Positions 1 to 7,808 of a stretch of DNA of 64,000 nt are shown piece after piece. Position 1 is the stretch's first letter; each line of letters starts with the position of its first letter. Position numbers and translations under genes: made by a program. Source of the DNA: CAWJFJ01 sp963800065 (GTDB taxonomy: Bacteria > Actinomycetota > Acidimicrobiia > Acidimicrobiales > UBA8190). Where the stretch lies: assembly GCA_963800065.1 (NCBI GenBank), contig CAWCZO010000002.1, positions 304,733-368,732 on the forward strand, in the 5' to 3' direction. Under the pieces are notes generated by a model that had not been told where the DNA came from, searched no databases, and saw only the letters and a program-made list of their open reading frames with translations.

Positions 1-46
1 GAGAACACGGGCCATGGCCCTATGATGGACCGGGGAGGTAGCGGCC

Positions 47-709
47 ATGGCCGAGGATGTCGGACCGGCCGGAAACGGCCACACGGGCACAGCGGTGCTC
101 ACGATCACGCCTGCGGCCCGCTCGGTGGTCCTCGACGCCCGCGCCCAGGAGGTCGATGCCGAGAGGCTGGCCCTGTGGGTCGAGGTCACCGGATCACGCG
201 AAGGCGCCTACACCTACGACATCTATTTCCAGGTGGCGGCCGATGCCCACGAGGCCGACTCGGTCGGCGGCAGCGACGACCTCAAGGTGGTGGTCCCCCA
301 GTCCAGTGTGGCCCGTCTGGTCGGCGCCCGACTGGACTGGTCCGACGAGGGCGAGGGCGGTCTCGTCATCCTCAACCCGAACACGCCGCCGCGGACCGAT
401 GTCTTCGCCAGCCGCCCTCCGGGCGATCTCTCGGGTGATCTGGCCCAGCAGGTCCTGGCCGTCCTGGAAGAGCAGGTGAATCCGTCGATCGCCATGCACG
501 GAGGTCGGGCGGACCTGGTGGCGGTGGAGCAGGACGTGGTCTACCTGCGTCTGAGCGGCGGCTGCCAGGGATGCGGCTTGGCCACGGTGACGTTGTCCCA
601 GGGCATCGAAGTGGCGCTGCGTGACGCTCTGCCCGAGATCGTGTCGGTGGTGGATGTCACCGATCACGCCAGCGGCGCCAATCCTTTCTACGAGCCCTCG
701 AAGAAGTAA
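47..709 (+). CDS. nfuA: NfuA-type Fe-S cluster carrier
   Basis: A 220-aa iron-sulfur cluster carrier that would hand [4Fe-4S] clusters to client apoproteins in the cytoplasm. Residues ~15-120 look like a degenerate A-type (IscA/HesB) domain, and ~130-205 form a NifU C-terminal domain with the CxxC pair C173/C176 in GGCQGCG, the cluster ligands in this family. The A-type half lacks the IscA cysteines, as is usual for NfuA. The ATG is supported by GGGGAGG at 32-38, and TATGAT at 21-26 could be its -10 box; any -35 lies off the window. No isc or suf gene is adjacent, so its partners cannot be read here. Confidence 0.8.
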   Translation: MAEDVGPAGNGHTGTAVLTITPAARSVVLDARAQEVDAERLALWVEVTGSREGAYTYDIYFQVAADAHEADSVGGSDDLKVVVPQSSVARLVGARLDWSDEGEGGLVILNPNTPPRTDVFASRPPGDLSGDLAQQVLAVLEEQVNPSIAMHGGRADLVAVEQDVVYLRLSGGCQGCGLATVTLSQGIEVALRDALPEIVSVVDVTDHASGANPFYEPSKK

Positions 710-771
710 CGCGACGACGTCGCTCTCCACCACGGCCACGGGTGGTCCGCGGGGAGCCCGAGGTCGTGAAT

Positions 772-777
772 TAGCGT
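772..777 (+). promoter_or_regulatory. -10 box of prepilin peptidase gene (leaderless)
   Basis: TAGCGT ends 7 nt before the ATG at 785, so transcription would begin at or next to the start codon. No clear -35 is visible. The same hexamer recurs at 30476. Confidence 0.45.
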
Positions 778-784
778 GCCCGTG

Positions 785-1573
785 ATGGACGCCCTCGTCA
801 CGGGGGTGAGTGCTGCCGGTGGATTCGTGCTCGGGGACGGGTTGGAGGTCCTCGTTGACCGCCTGGGGGAGCGCCGCCCACTCGATCGACCGTGGTGGCG
901 GTGCGAGGCGTGCGGGGAACGAGCCACCGGAATCGGTCTGGTCCCGGTCGCCCGTGTCGTGGCGCGTCGTCGCGGCTGCCGGTCATGCGCCGTGCCCGTG
1001 AAACACCCCTTCCGTCCCGCCGTTCTGGCCGTGGTGAGCGCCGTCGTGCTGGGACTGTTCGCCTCCCGGTTCGGCGCCGATGTCGTCCTCGCCGCCTACG
1101 CCGTCTTCGGTCTGTCCATGGTGGCGATCAGCGCCGTCGACCTCGATCGCTGGATCATCCCGAACTACATCGTCTATCCCACTCTCGCCCTGCTGATCCC
1201 CCTCTTCGTGCTGTCCTCGGCCGTCGATCACCGGTGGGGGTCCCTGGGGCGGGCCGCCGTCTGCGGTGCCGTGGCTTTCCTGGGCTTCTATGTCCTGCAC
1301 GTGGCCGTTCCCAAGGGCATGGGATTCGGCGACGTCCGTCTGGCCGGGGTCATCGGTCTGGCCACCGGGTGGTTGGGCTACGGCCACGCCTTTGTCGGCT
1401 TCTTCGCCGGCTTCCTGCTCGGAGCGGTGATCGGCATCGTCTTCATCGTGATCTCGGGTGGGGGCCGCAAGACCAAGATCCCCTTCGGTCCCTTTCTGGC
1501 CGCCGGCGCCGTCGTGTCGATCGTGTGGGGGAGCCCCGCCGCTCACGCCCTCTTCCATCGAGGCGGGGTCTGA
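785..1573 (+). CDS. Type IV prepilin peptidase (A24 family)
   Basis: A membrane aspartate protease that cleaves, and usually N-methylates, type IV prepilin-like proteins. The cytoplasmic N-terminal loop carries two CxxC pairs (CEAC, CRSC), the zinc site of full-length PilD enzymes. Six or more hydrophobic segments follow. The catalytic aspartates sit in VDLDRWIIPN and in the signature GMGFGDVRL. I chose ATG 785 over GTG 776 because a TAGCGT -10 box covers 772-777, which would make the longer start untranscribed. No pilin or secretion gene lies nearby, so its substrates are encoded elsewhere. Placement just upstream of aroC is common in Actinobacteria. Confidence 0.85.
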   Translation: MDALVTGVSAAGGFVLGDGLEVLVDRLGERRPLDRPWWRCEACGERATGIGLVPVARVVARRRGCRSCAVPVKHPFRPAVLAVVSAVVLGLFASRFGADVVLAAYAVFGLSMVAISAVDLDRWIIPNYIVYPTLALLIPLFVLSSAVDHRWGSLGRAAVCGAVAFLGFYVLHVAVPKGMGFGDVRLAGVIGLATGWLGYGHAFVGFFAGFLLGAVIGIVFIVISGGGRKTKIPFGPFLAAGAVVSIVWGSPAAHALFHRGGV

Positions 1574-1639
1574 GGGCGGGCCCCCGTCGTCGGTACCGAG
1601 GAACACGTCCCGATAGCCGGGGCGTGAGACCCCCGGCGG

Positions 1640-1645
1640 TAGATT
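1640..1645 (+). promoter_or_regulatory. -10 box for aroC (leaderless)
   Basis: TAGATT is separated from the aroC GTG (1652) by only 6 nt, and no Shine-Dalgarno sequence precedes the gene. This is the arrangement expected for a leaderless mRNA. The -35 is not recognisable. Confidence 0.5.
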
Positions 1646-1651
1646 GGGACC

Positions 1652-2845
1652 GTGCTCCGCTTTCTGACCGCGGGTGAGTCCCACGGCAAAGCCCTGGTCG
1701 TGATCGTCGAAGGACTGCCGGCCGGCCTCCCCGTGGGGGTGGAAGAGATCCGGGGCGAGCTGGCCCGCCGCCGGCTGGGCTTCGGTCGCGGGCCCCGCAT
1801 GCGATTCGAGGCCGACGAGGTGACGCTGGTGGCCGGCATCCGCCACGGGCGGACGCTCGGTTCGCCGGTGGCCATCGAGATCGCCAACACGGAATGGCCG
1901 AAGTGGGAAGAGGAGATGTCTCCTCACGCCGGCCTTCCGACCAAGGTGCTCACGAAGCCCCGTCCCGGCCACGCCGATCTGGCCGGGATGCAGAAATACG
2001 GCTTCGACGACGCCCGCGACGTCCTCGAGAGGGCCTCGGCGCGTGAGACGGCGGCCCGGGTGGCCGCCGGCTGCCTGGCCAAGGCCCTGCTGTCCCGGTT
2101 GGGGACGGCGGTGGTGAGCCACGTCGTGGCCATCGGGCCCGAGCACGTCGACAGCGGGGCACGCCCCGGAGCGGCCGATCTCGAGCGCGTCGACGCCTCC
2201 GACGTCCGGTGTTTCGACGCCGGCGCCGAACAGCGCATGGTGGCCGCCATCAAGGCGGCGGCCAAGGACGGCGATTCTCTCGGGGGAGTGGTGGAGGTCC
2301 TCCTCTACGGAGTCCCGGTCGGACTCGGCAGCCACGTGCACTGGGACCGGCGCCTCGACGGCCGGCTGGCGCAGGCGTTCATGAGCGTCCAGGCGGTCAA
2401 GTACGTGGAGATCGGAGAAGGGGCGGCGGGCACGGCCCGGCGCGGCTCCGACGCGCACGACGCCATCTCCTGGGATGCCCAGTCGGAGACCTACGAGCGG
2501 GCCACCACCCGGGCCGGTGGAATCGAGGGCGGGATGTCGACCGGGGGCCTGATCGTCGCCCGGGTGGGGATGAAGCCCTTGGCCACCTTGAACCGACCTG
2601 TTCTCGGCACCGTCGACGTGGTGACGAAGGAAGCGACGGTGTCCTTCAAGGAGCGCACCGACGTGACCGCCGTCCCGGCCATGGGTGTCGTGGCCGAGAC
2701 CATGGCGGCCCTCGTCCTGGCGTCGGAAGCACTGCGGAAGTTCGGCGGGGATTCACTGGCCGAGTTCGTCCGGAATCACGAGAGCTACCTGGCGTCACTG
2801 AGGGACGAACCCCCTTCGTCGGCCGCCGCGGCCGGCCATGGCTGA
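1652..2845 (+). CDS. aroC: Chorismate synthase
   Basis: This enzyme makes chorismate from 5-enolpyruvylshikimate-3-phosphate, the last step of the shikimate pathway, using reduced FMN. The 397-aa length is normal. The N-terminal GESHG signature contains the catalytic histidine (H11), RPGHAD is at ~104-109, and RASARETA (~128-135) contributes to FMN and substrate binding. A later GMSTGGLIV stretch is also typical. GTG 1652 is the only sensible start and lies 6 nt after a -10-like box. The 3' end overlaps aroK by 8 nt, so the two are probably translationally coupled. It heads the aroC-K-B-Q-pepQ-efp-nusB run. Confidence 0.97.
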   Translation: MLRFLTAGESHGKALVVIVEGLPAGLPVGVEEIRGELARRRLGFGRGPRMRFEADEVTLVAGIRHGRTLGSPVAIEIANTEWPKWEEEMSPHAGLPTKVLTKPRPGHADLAGMQKYGFDDARDVLERASARETAARVAAGCLAKALLSRLGTAVVSHVVAIGPEHVDSGARPGAADLERVDASDVRCFDAGAEQRMVAAIKAAAKDGDSLGGVVEVLLYGVPVGLGSHVHWDRRLDGRLAQAFMSVQAVKYVEIGEGAAGTARRGSDAHDAISWDAQSETYERATTRAGGIEGGMSTGGLIVARVGMKPLATLNRPVLGTVDVVTKEATVSFKERTDVTAVPAMGVVAETMAALVLASEALRKFGGDSLAEFVRNHESYLASLRDEPPSSAAAAGHG

Positions 2846-3386
2846 GCGTCTGTTGCTCGTCGGGATGATGGGTTCCGGCAAGACGACGACAGGCCGTTTG
2901 GCGGCGGAGCGACTGGGATGGAGGTGGGTGGACACCGACACCGAGGTCTCCCGGGCCGAAGGGGCGACCGTGGCCGATCTCTTCGCTCGTCACGGGGAGG
3001 CCCGCTTCCGAAAGGTCGAGGCCACCGCCCTGGCGTCCGTCCTCGAAGGTGACGAACCGCTCGTCGTCTCGGTGGGGGGCGGTGTCGTGCTCGACGAGGG
3101 CAACCGGGACACCCTGCGGGCCGCCGGAACCGTGGTGTGGCTGCGGGCCCGGCCCGAGACGTTGATCGAGAGAGTCACCGGCGACGCCGACCGGCCGTTG
3201 CTCATCGGGGCCACGGCACAGCAACGGGCCGAGACCCTTCGTCGTATCGACGCCGAACGGCGAGCCTTGTACGCGGCGGTGGCCGACGACATCGTGGACG
3301 TCGACGACCTCGATCCCGGCCAGGTGGCGGAGCGCCTCCTCGAGCGTGTCGGTGGACACGTCCCCGATCGAGAGGCGAGATCATGA
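2838..3386 (+). CDS. aroK: Shikimate kinase
   Basis: It phosphorylates shikimate at the 3-hydroxyl with ATP. The 182-aa P-loop kinase has Walker A GMMGSGKTTT (~9-18), the shikimate-binding DTD (WVDTDTEVS), ARFRKVE with the substrate-binding arginine, the GGGVV substrate loop, and a lid arginine in ADRPLL. It starts inside the end of aroC, and its TGA overlaps the aroB ATG as ATGA. This fits translational coupling through the operon. Length and motifs are standard. Confidence 0.96.
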   Translation: MAERLLLVGMMGSGKTTTGRLAAERLGWRWVDTDTEVSRAEGATVADLFARHGEARFRKVEATALASVLEGDEPLVVSVGGGVVLDEGNRDTLRAAGTVVWLRARPETLIERVTGDADRPLLIGATAQQRAETLRRIDAERRALYAAVADDIVDVDDLDPGQVAERLLERVGGHVPDREARS

Positions 3387-4429
3387 TCACCGTCCCCGTC
3401 GCCCTCGGCGATCGCTCCTACGACGTCTTCGTGGGACGGGAGATCCTCGGCCTGCTCGGCGAGGTACTGCCCGGCGGAGTCCAAAGGGTGGCCATCGTGA
3501 CCCAGGACGGGATCGACGTCGACATCGATGCCGGCGTTCCCGCCGACGTCATCGTGGTGCCGCCGGGCGAGGGGGCCAAGAGGTTGGCGCAGGTGGAGGA
3601 CCTCTGTCGTGCCTTCGCCAGCAGCGGACTGACGAGGTCCGACGCCGTGGTGGCGGTGGGGGGAGGGGTGGTGAGCGACCTCGCCGGTTTCGCCGCCGCC
3701 GTCTTCCACCGCGGTCTTCCCTACGTGACGGTGGCCACCACCCTGCTGGCCCAGGTGGACGCGGCCATCGGGGGCAAGACGGGAGTCAACCTGCCCGAAG
3801 GGAAGAATCTGGTGGGCGCCTTCTGGCAACCAGCGGCCGTCCTCTGTGACGTCGGCGTCCTCTCCACCCTGCCGGCGCGCGAGTGGGCGTCGGGGCGTGG
3901 CGAGATGGCCAAGTACGCCTTCCTCGGGGAGTACCTCCCCGGGGTGCCGGGCATGTCGTTGCTGGACCTGCCGCTCGAGGAGCAGGTGGCGCGGTGCGTG
4001 GCCATCAAGGCGGCGGTGGTGGCCAGCGACGAGCGCGAGTCGGATCGGCGCATGGTCCTGAACTACGGGCACACCCTGGCCCACGCCCTGGAGGCCGCCG
4101 CCTTCGGTCCCGACGCCCGGTGGGACCTCCGCCACGGCGAGGCGGTCGCCGTCGGGCTCGTCTTCGCCGCCCAGCTGGCCCGCCGGCTCGGCCGGATCGA
4201 CGACGCCCGGGTGGCCCTGCACCGCAAGGTGGTGGGCGGCTTCGATCTTTCCGCCGACATGCCCACCGGCGCCTCGGCCGGGCAGCTGCTGTCCTTCATG
4301 GCCCGCGACAAGAAGGGGCGCCACGATCTCACCTTCGTTCTCGACGGACCGGACGGGGTGGAGCCGGTCCACGCCGTGCGCCACGACGAGGTCCTCGCCA
4401 CCTTGACAGAGATGGGGTGCGCACCGTGA
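3383..4429 (+). CDS. aroB: 3-dehydroquinate synthase
   Basis: It converts DAHP to 3-dehydroquinate, the second step of the shikimate pathway, using NAD+ and a divalent metal. The 348-aa protein has the NAD/substrate loop GGGVVSDLAGF, the TTLLAQVDAAIGGKTGVN block, the metal-ligand glutamate in GRGEMAKYAF, and metal-binding histidines in NYGHTLAHALE and RHGEAVAVG. A much longer upstream open frame exists, but homology begins at ATG 3383, which overlaps the aroK stop. aroQ follows after a 13-nt gap. Confidence 0.96.
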   Translation: MITVPVALGDRSYDVFVGREILGLLGEVLPGGVQRVAIVTQDGIDVDIDAGVPADVIVVPPGEGAKRLAQVEDLCRAFASSGLTRSDAVVAVGGGVVSDLAGFAAAVFHRGLPYVTVATTLLAQVDAAIGGKTGVNLPEGKNLVGAFWQPAAVLCDVGVLSTLPAREWASGRGEMAKYAFLGEYLPGVPGMSLLDLPLEEQVARCVAIKAAVVASDERESDRRMVLNYGHTLAHALEAAAFGPDARWDLRHGEAVAVGLVFAAQLARRLGRIDDARVALHRKVVGGFDLSADMPTGASAGQLLSFMARDKKGRHDLTFVLDGPDGVEPVHAVRHDEVLATLTEMGCAP

Positions 4430-4442
4430 TCGGTTCCGGGTT

Positions 4443-4907
4443 GTGACGACGGCCCCTCTGGTGGTGCTTCTCTCGGGTCCCAACCTCAATCTGCTCGGTC
4501 AGAGGGAGCCGGAGGTGTACGGCCCCGAGACGCTCGACGATCACGTGGCCGGGGCCACGGCCGAAGCCGAGGCCCATGGACTGGCCCTCGAGCATCACCA
4601 GACCAACCACGAGGGTGATCTCGTCGACCTCGTCCACGGGGCGCGGGGTCGTGCCGCCGCACTGGTGGTGAACGCCGGTGCCCTCACCCACTACTCATGG
4701 GCCCTCCACGACGCCCTGGCCTGCTTCGAGGGCGTGGTCATCGAGCTCCACCTGTCGAACCCCGCGGCGCGAGAGCCGTGGCGGCACACATCGGTGGTGG
4801 CCCCGGTGGCCGATGGAGCCATCATCGGCTTTGGCGGGCTCGGTTACCGGTTGGCCGTGCAGGCCGTGGCCCGTCTGCTGTCGACGCGTCCGGGGACCGA
4901 CCGGTGA
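4443..4907 (+). CDS. aroQ: 3-dehydroquinate dehydratase, type II
   Basis: It dehydrates 3-dehydroquinate to 3-dehydroshikimate by the type II dodecameric mechanism. At 154 aa it has the family's usual size. GPNLNLLGQREPEVYG near the N-terminus holds the catalytic tyrosine and lid arginine, NHEGDLVD and NAGALTHYSWAL follow, and HLSNPAAREPWRHTSVVAPVADGAI supplies the catalytic histidine region. The start is GTG 4443. Its TGA overlaps the pepQ GTG as GTGA. Substrate and product link it to aroB directly upstream. Confidence 0.95.
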   Translation: MTTAPLVVLLSGPNLNLLGQREPEVYGPETLDDHVAGATAEAEAHGLALEHHQTNHEGDLVDLVHGARGRAAALVVNAGALTHYSWALHDALACFEGVVIELHLSNPAAREPWRHTSVVAPVADGAIIGFGGLGYRLAVQAVARLLSTRPGTDR

Positions 4908-6031
4908 CGACGACCCCCCGCGCCGGGGGGCCGTCCCCCATGGAATGCGCCGGGCGCCTGTCGAGGCTCCATCCGCTGGTGGCGGCGGCCGGGGCCGACT
5001 CCCTGCTCGTCACCACCCTGCCCAACGTCCGCTACCTGACCGGTTTCAGCGGATCGGCCGCCCTTCTGCTCGTCACCGGCGACGAGACCCTGCTGGTGAC
5101 CGACGGGCGCTACCGCACCCAGGCGGCCGAGCAGCTGGAGGCGGCGGGGCTGGCCCGCTCGGTCGAACTGGTGGTGGGCGGCGTCCAGGTGCAGCGCGAC
5201 GCCATCGTCGCACGGGCCTCCCGGCGGGGAAGCCGGGTCGGGCTCGAAGCGGAGAACGCGACGTGGGGATCACAGCGACGGTGGGCCGAGACGCTTCCGG
5301 CGGCGGAACTGGTCGCCACCGCCGGGGTCGTGGAAGGCCTACGTCTGGTGAAGGATGCCGGGGAGGTCGACCGCATCGCCATCGCCGCCGCCATCGCCGA
5401 CGCCGCCCTCGGCGAGGTCCTCGGGATGCTCGGCGAAGGGCGGACCGAGGTCGAGGTGGCCCTGGCCCTCGACACGGCCATGCGCCGCCTCGGATCGGAG
5501 GATCGCGCCTTCGAGACGATCGTGGCCTCGGGCCCGAACGCGGCGAAGCCCCACGCCCGCCCCACGACCCGATCGATCGGGGCCGGGGACCCGGTGGTCA
5601 TCGACTTCGGCGCCACGTTCGACGGCTACCGCTCCGACATGACGCGCACCTTCTGCGTCGGGGGGTCACCGGCACCCGAGCTCGCCGTCGTCTTCGCCGT
5701 CGTCTCCGAGGCCCAGGCGGCGGGTGTCGCCGCCGTCGGTCCGGGCGTGGCCGGTGGTGACGTCGACAAGGTCTGTCGGGACCGGATCGCCCGGTCGGGG
5801 TGGGCCGAGGCGTTCGAGCACGGCACCGGCCACGGCGTCGGTCTCGACATCCACGAAGCCCCGGCGGTGGCCCCGGGGTCGACTGCTATCCTCAGCCCCG
5901 GAGTCGTGGTCACCGTCGAACCGGGCGTCTATCTCGCCGGCGTGGGCGGCGTCCGTATCGAGGACACCGTCGTGGTGACCGACCAGGGTTGTCGCCCGCT
6001 CACCTCCTTCACAAAGGAAATCGCCGCCTGA
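4904..6031 (+). CDS. pepQ: M24 Xaa-Pro dipeptidase/aminopeptidase
   Basis: A cytoplasmic metallopeptidase that releases residues preceding proline. The N-terminal creatinase-like domain (~1-140) contains NVRYLTGFSGS. The pita-bread domain has the five dimetal ligands of the family: two aspartates in VIDFGATFDGYRSDMTRTF, a histidine in HGTGHGVGLDIHE, and glutamates in VTVEPGVY and GVRIEDTVVV. GTG 4904 overlaps the aroQ stop and begins the homologous region. Position between aroQ and efp matches the mycobacterial pepQ locus. The exact substrate (dipeptide or longer peptide) cannot be set from sequence. Confidence 0.88.
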   Translation: MTTTPRAGGPSPMECAGRLSRLHPLVAAAGADSLLVTTLPNVRYLTGFSGSAALLLVTGDETLLVTDGRYRTQAAEQLEAAGLARSVELVVGGVQVQRDAIVARASRRGSRVGLEAENATWGSQRRWAETLPAAELVATAGVVEGLRLVKDAGEVDRIAIAAAIADAALGEVLGMLGEGRTEVEVALALDTAMRRLGSEDRAFETIVASGPNAAKPHARPTTRSIGAGDPVVIDFGATFDGYRSDMTRTFCVGGSPAPELAVVFAVVSEAQAAGVAAVGPGVAGGDVDKVCRDRIARSGWAEAFEHGTGHGVGLDIHEAPAVAPGSTAILSPGVVVTVEPGVYLAGVGGVRIEDTVVVTDQGCRPLTSFTKEIAA

Positions 6032-6591
6032 TGGCCGTCACCACCAACGATCTGCGCAACGGCATGACCATCGACCTTCCCGAGGGCCTCTTCTCGGTGG
6101 TCGAGTTCCAGCACGTGAAGCCGGGCAAGGGCGGAGCTTTCGTGCGCACCAAGCTGAAGAACGTCCGTACCGGAGCCGTGATCGAACGGACCTTCCGGGC
6201 CGACGAACGTGTCGAGCAGGCCATCGTGGACAAGCGGGAGATGCAGTATCTCTACCGCGACGGGACGGACTACGTCTTCATGGACAACGTCTCCTACGAC
6301 CAGGTCCAGGTCTCTCCGGCTGCGCTGGGGGAGGCGTCGCAGTACGTGAAGGAGGGCGACAGCGCCGTTCTGCAGATGTACGACGACGAGATCGTGGGCG
6401 TCGACCTCCCGGCGGCGGTGGAGCTGACCGTGACGGTGACCGAGCCCGGGGTCCAGGGCGACCGCGTCTCGGGCGCCCGTAAGCCGGCCACCCTCGAGAC
6501 CGGTCTGGTCCTGCAGGTGCCGCTCTTCGTCAATCCGGGCGAACGCATCAAGGTCGACACCCGTACCGGCGAGTACATCACGCGGGCTTAG
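6031..6591 (+). CDS. efp: Elongation factor P
   Basis: It binds between the ribosomal P and E sites and rescues ribosomes stalled on polyproline. The 186-aa protein has the three-domain EF-P form: an N-terminal KOW-like domain with the loop lysine in KPGKGGAF (~residue 32), then two OB folds ending in the C-terminal signature VPLFVNPGERIKVDTRTGEY. No modification enzyme (EpmA/B, EarP or YmfI) is nearby. ATG 6031 overlaps the pepQ stop by one base, with AAAGGA at ~6014 as ribosome-binding site. A Pro-rich coding set, as in high-GC actinobacteria, makes EF-P important. Confidence 0.96.
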   Translation: MAVTTNDLRNGMTIDLPEGLFSVVEFQHVKPGKGGAFVRTKLKNVRTGAVIERTFRADERVEQAIVDKREMQYLYRDGTDYVFMDNVSYDQVQVSPAALGEASQYVKEGDSAVLQMYDDEIVGVDLPAAVELTVTVTEPGVQGDRVSGARKPATLETGLVLQVPLFVNPGERIKVDTRTGEYITRA

Positions 6592-6613
6592 GCCGACGGC
6601 CGGCGGCGACACC

Positions 6614-7060
6614 GTGGCGCGTGGCGGCGGCCCTGCGCACGTAGACGGTCCCCTCCCCGGGGAGGGCCCGCGTCACGAAGCACGGGAGCACGCACTCGCC
6701 CTCCTCTACGAAGCGGAGATGAAGAGGTCGTCGCTCCCCGACGTCCTGGCCGGATTGTCGGTCCCCCCCGATCCCTTCACGGTGGCCCTTCTCCTCGGGG
6801 TCGACTCGGAGCGGGCCCGGATCGACGATCTGCTCTCTTCGGCGGCCGTCGGATGGGAGATCGGGCGCATGCCCGTGGTCGACAGGACGATCCTCCGCCT
6901 GGCCACCTGGGAGCTGCTGGCCCGGCCTGACGTGCCGGTGGCGGTGGTCCTCGACGAGGCCGTGGAGCTGGCCAAGCAGTACTCCACGGAGCAGTCCGGC
7001 GGGTTCGTGAACGGCGTGCTCAGCACCATCGCCGCCCACGTGCGCCCGGCCGGCGCGTGA
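6614..7060 (+). CDS. nusB: Transcription antitermination factor NusB
   Basis: An all-helical RNA-binding factor that, with NusE (S10), recognises boxA and keeps rRNA transcription processive. The 148-aa length fits. EAREHALALLYEAEM is the N-terminal helix, and IGRMPVVDRTILRLATWELL plus VVLDEAVELAKQYSTEQSGGFVNGVLSTI are the classic C-terminal family blocks. The first ~20 residues are Gly/Pro-rich and not conserved, so the GTG at 6614 may be slightly too far upstream. No clear Shine-Dalgarno sequence is visible. It closes the aro-pepQ-efp operon; a 118-nt gap with a new promoter leads to pyrR. Confidence 0.93.
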   Translation: MARGGGPAHVDGPLPGEGPRHEAREHALALLYEAEMKRSSLPDVLAGLSVPPDPFTVALLLGVDSERARIDDLLSSAAVGWEIGRMPVVDRTILRLATWELLARPDVPVAVVLDEAVELAKQYSTEQSGGFVNGVLSTIAAHVRPAGA

Positions 7061-7177
7061 CGCCCCGGTTCCAGCCGTTCGAACAGGTCGCGCCCGAACG
7101 TGGGTCGGCGCCGGACACCGGGCCCGGGGCAGTCGGCACCGGGCGCCACGGGGACATGCCGGAACCGATCCCGGTGG

Positions 7178-7183
7178 TATCCT
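7178..7183 (+). promoter_or_regulatory. Candidate -10 box of pyr operon
   Basis: TATCCT lies so that transcription would start at about 7190, immediately before the PyrR-binding hairpin at 7192. No good -35 match is visible. The same hexamer precedes def. Confidence 0.4.
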
Positions 7184-7191
7184 CCTTCGAA

Positions 7192-7222
7192 CCGTGAAGC
7201 GGGTCCCGAGAGGCCCGAACGG
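7192..7222 (+). promoter_or_regulatory. PyrR-binding RNA hairpin
   Basis: The transcript can fold as CCGU/ACGG lower stem (7192-7195 with 7219-7222), a purine bulge GAAG (7196-7199), an upper stem CGG-GUC (7200-7205) paired with GGC-CCG (7212-7217), and a hexaloop CCGAGA (7206-7211). This matches the known PyrR site: loop CNGNGA closed by UC/GG pairs, above a purine-rich internal bulge. PyrR with UMP or UTP bound would stabilise the fold. It ends 4 nt before the pyrR Shine-Dalgarno GGAGGAG (7227-7233). Confidence 0.8.
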
Positions 7223-7238
7223 AACCGGAGGAGCCCGA

Positions 7239-7808
7239 GTGGCCGAAAGAGAACGCAGACTGACCCCACCGCGAGGTGGGGTCTTTGTTCCTCGGGTCCA
7301 GGTCCTCGCCCCCGAGGACGTCCAGCGGGCGATCACACGGATCGCCCACGAGATAGTCGAGCGCAACCGGGGCCTCGACGACGTCGTCGTGATCGGGCTG
7401 CAGACGGGCGGTGTGCCCCTGGCCTTCCGGCTGGCCCAGGTCCTCGAGGAGATGGAAGCCACGGTCGTGCCCGTGGGCATGCTCGACGTCGCCTTCTACC
7501 GCGACGACATCGGCATCCGCCCCGTCCTGGCCGAGGCCATCACGTCCATCCCCTGCGACCTGGCCGGACAGTTGGTCATCCTCGTCGATGACGTGCTGTT
7601 CACGGGCCGGACGGTACGGGCCGCACTCAATGCCCTGGCCGACTACGGCCGGGCCCGCGCCGTCCAGCTGGCCGTCATGGTGGACCGCGGTCATCGTGAG
7701 TTGCCCGTCCGACCTGACTACGTCGGCAAGAACATGCCGACACGCCTCGACGAACAGGTCGACGTCAGCCTGGACGGTGTCGTCCTGGGCGACGTCGTCC
7801 CCCGATGA
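7239..7808 (+). CDS. pyrR: Pyrimidine operon regulator / uracil phosphoribosyltransferase
   Basis: An RNA-binding regulator that senses UMP/UTP and represses the pyr operon; many members also have weak UPRTase activity. The 189-aa protein has the PRPP loop VILVDDVLFTGRTVRAAL, VVIGLQTGGVPLA, DVAFYRDD, and the C-terminal VDRGHRELPVRPDYVGKNMPT block typical of PyrR. GTG 7239 has a good ribosome site (GGAGGAG, 7227-7233); GTG 7194 is in frame but lies inside the PyrR-binding hairpin. Residues ~9-15 are encoded by a terminator-like stem (7262-7283). Its TGA overlaps pyrB's ATG. Confidence 0.93.
   Translation: MAERERRLTPPRGGVFVPRVQVLAPEDVQRAITRIAHEIVERNRGLDDVVVIGLQTGGVPLAFRLAQVLEEMEATVVPVGMLDVAFYRDDIGIRPVLAEAITSIPCDLAGQLVILVDDVLFTGRTVRAALNALADYGRARAVQLAVMVDRGHRELPVRPDYVGKNMPTRLDEQVDVSLDGVVLGDVVPR
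7262..7289 (+). terminator. Terminator-like hairpin inside 5' end of pyrR
   Basis: GACCCCACC (7262-7270) pairs perfectly over 9 bp with GGTGGGGTC (7275-7283) across a GCGA tetraloop, followed by TTTGTT. This is a textbook intrinsic terminator, but it lies within pyrR codons ~9-17, downstream of the PyrR site and ribosome-binding site. It may be an attenuator exposed when pyrR translation is blocked. Confidence 0.65.

Noticed and set aside
776..784. GTG 776 as start of the prepilin peptidase
   Set aside because: It lies inside the TAGCGT -10 box; ATG 785 fits leaderless spacing.
7194..7238. GTG 7194 as pyrR start
   Set aside because: It lies inside the PyrR-binding hairpin and has no ribosome site; GTG 7239 has GGAGGAG upstream.
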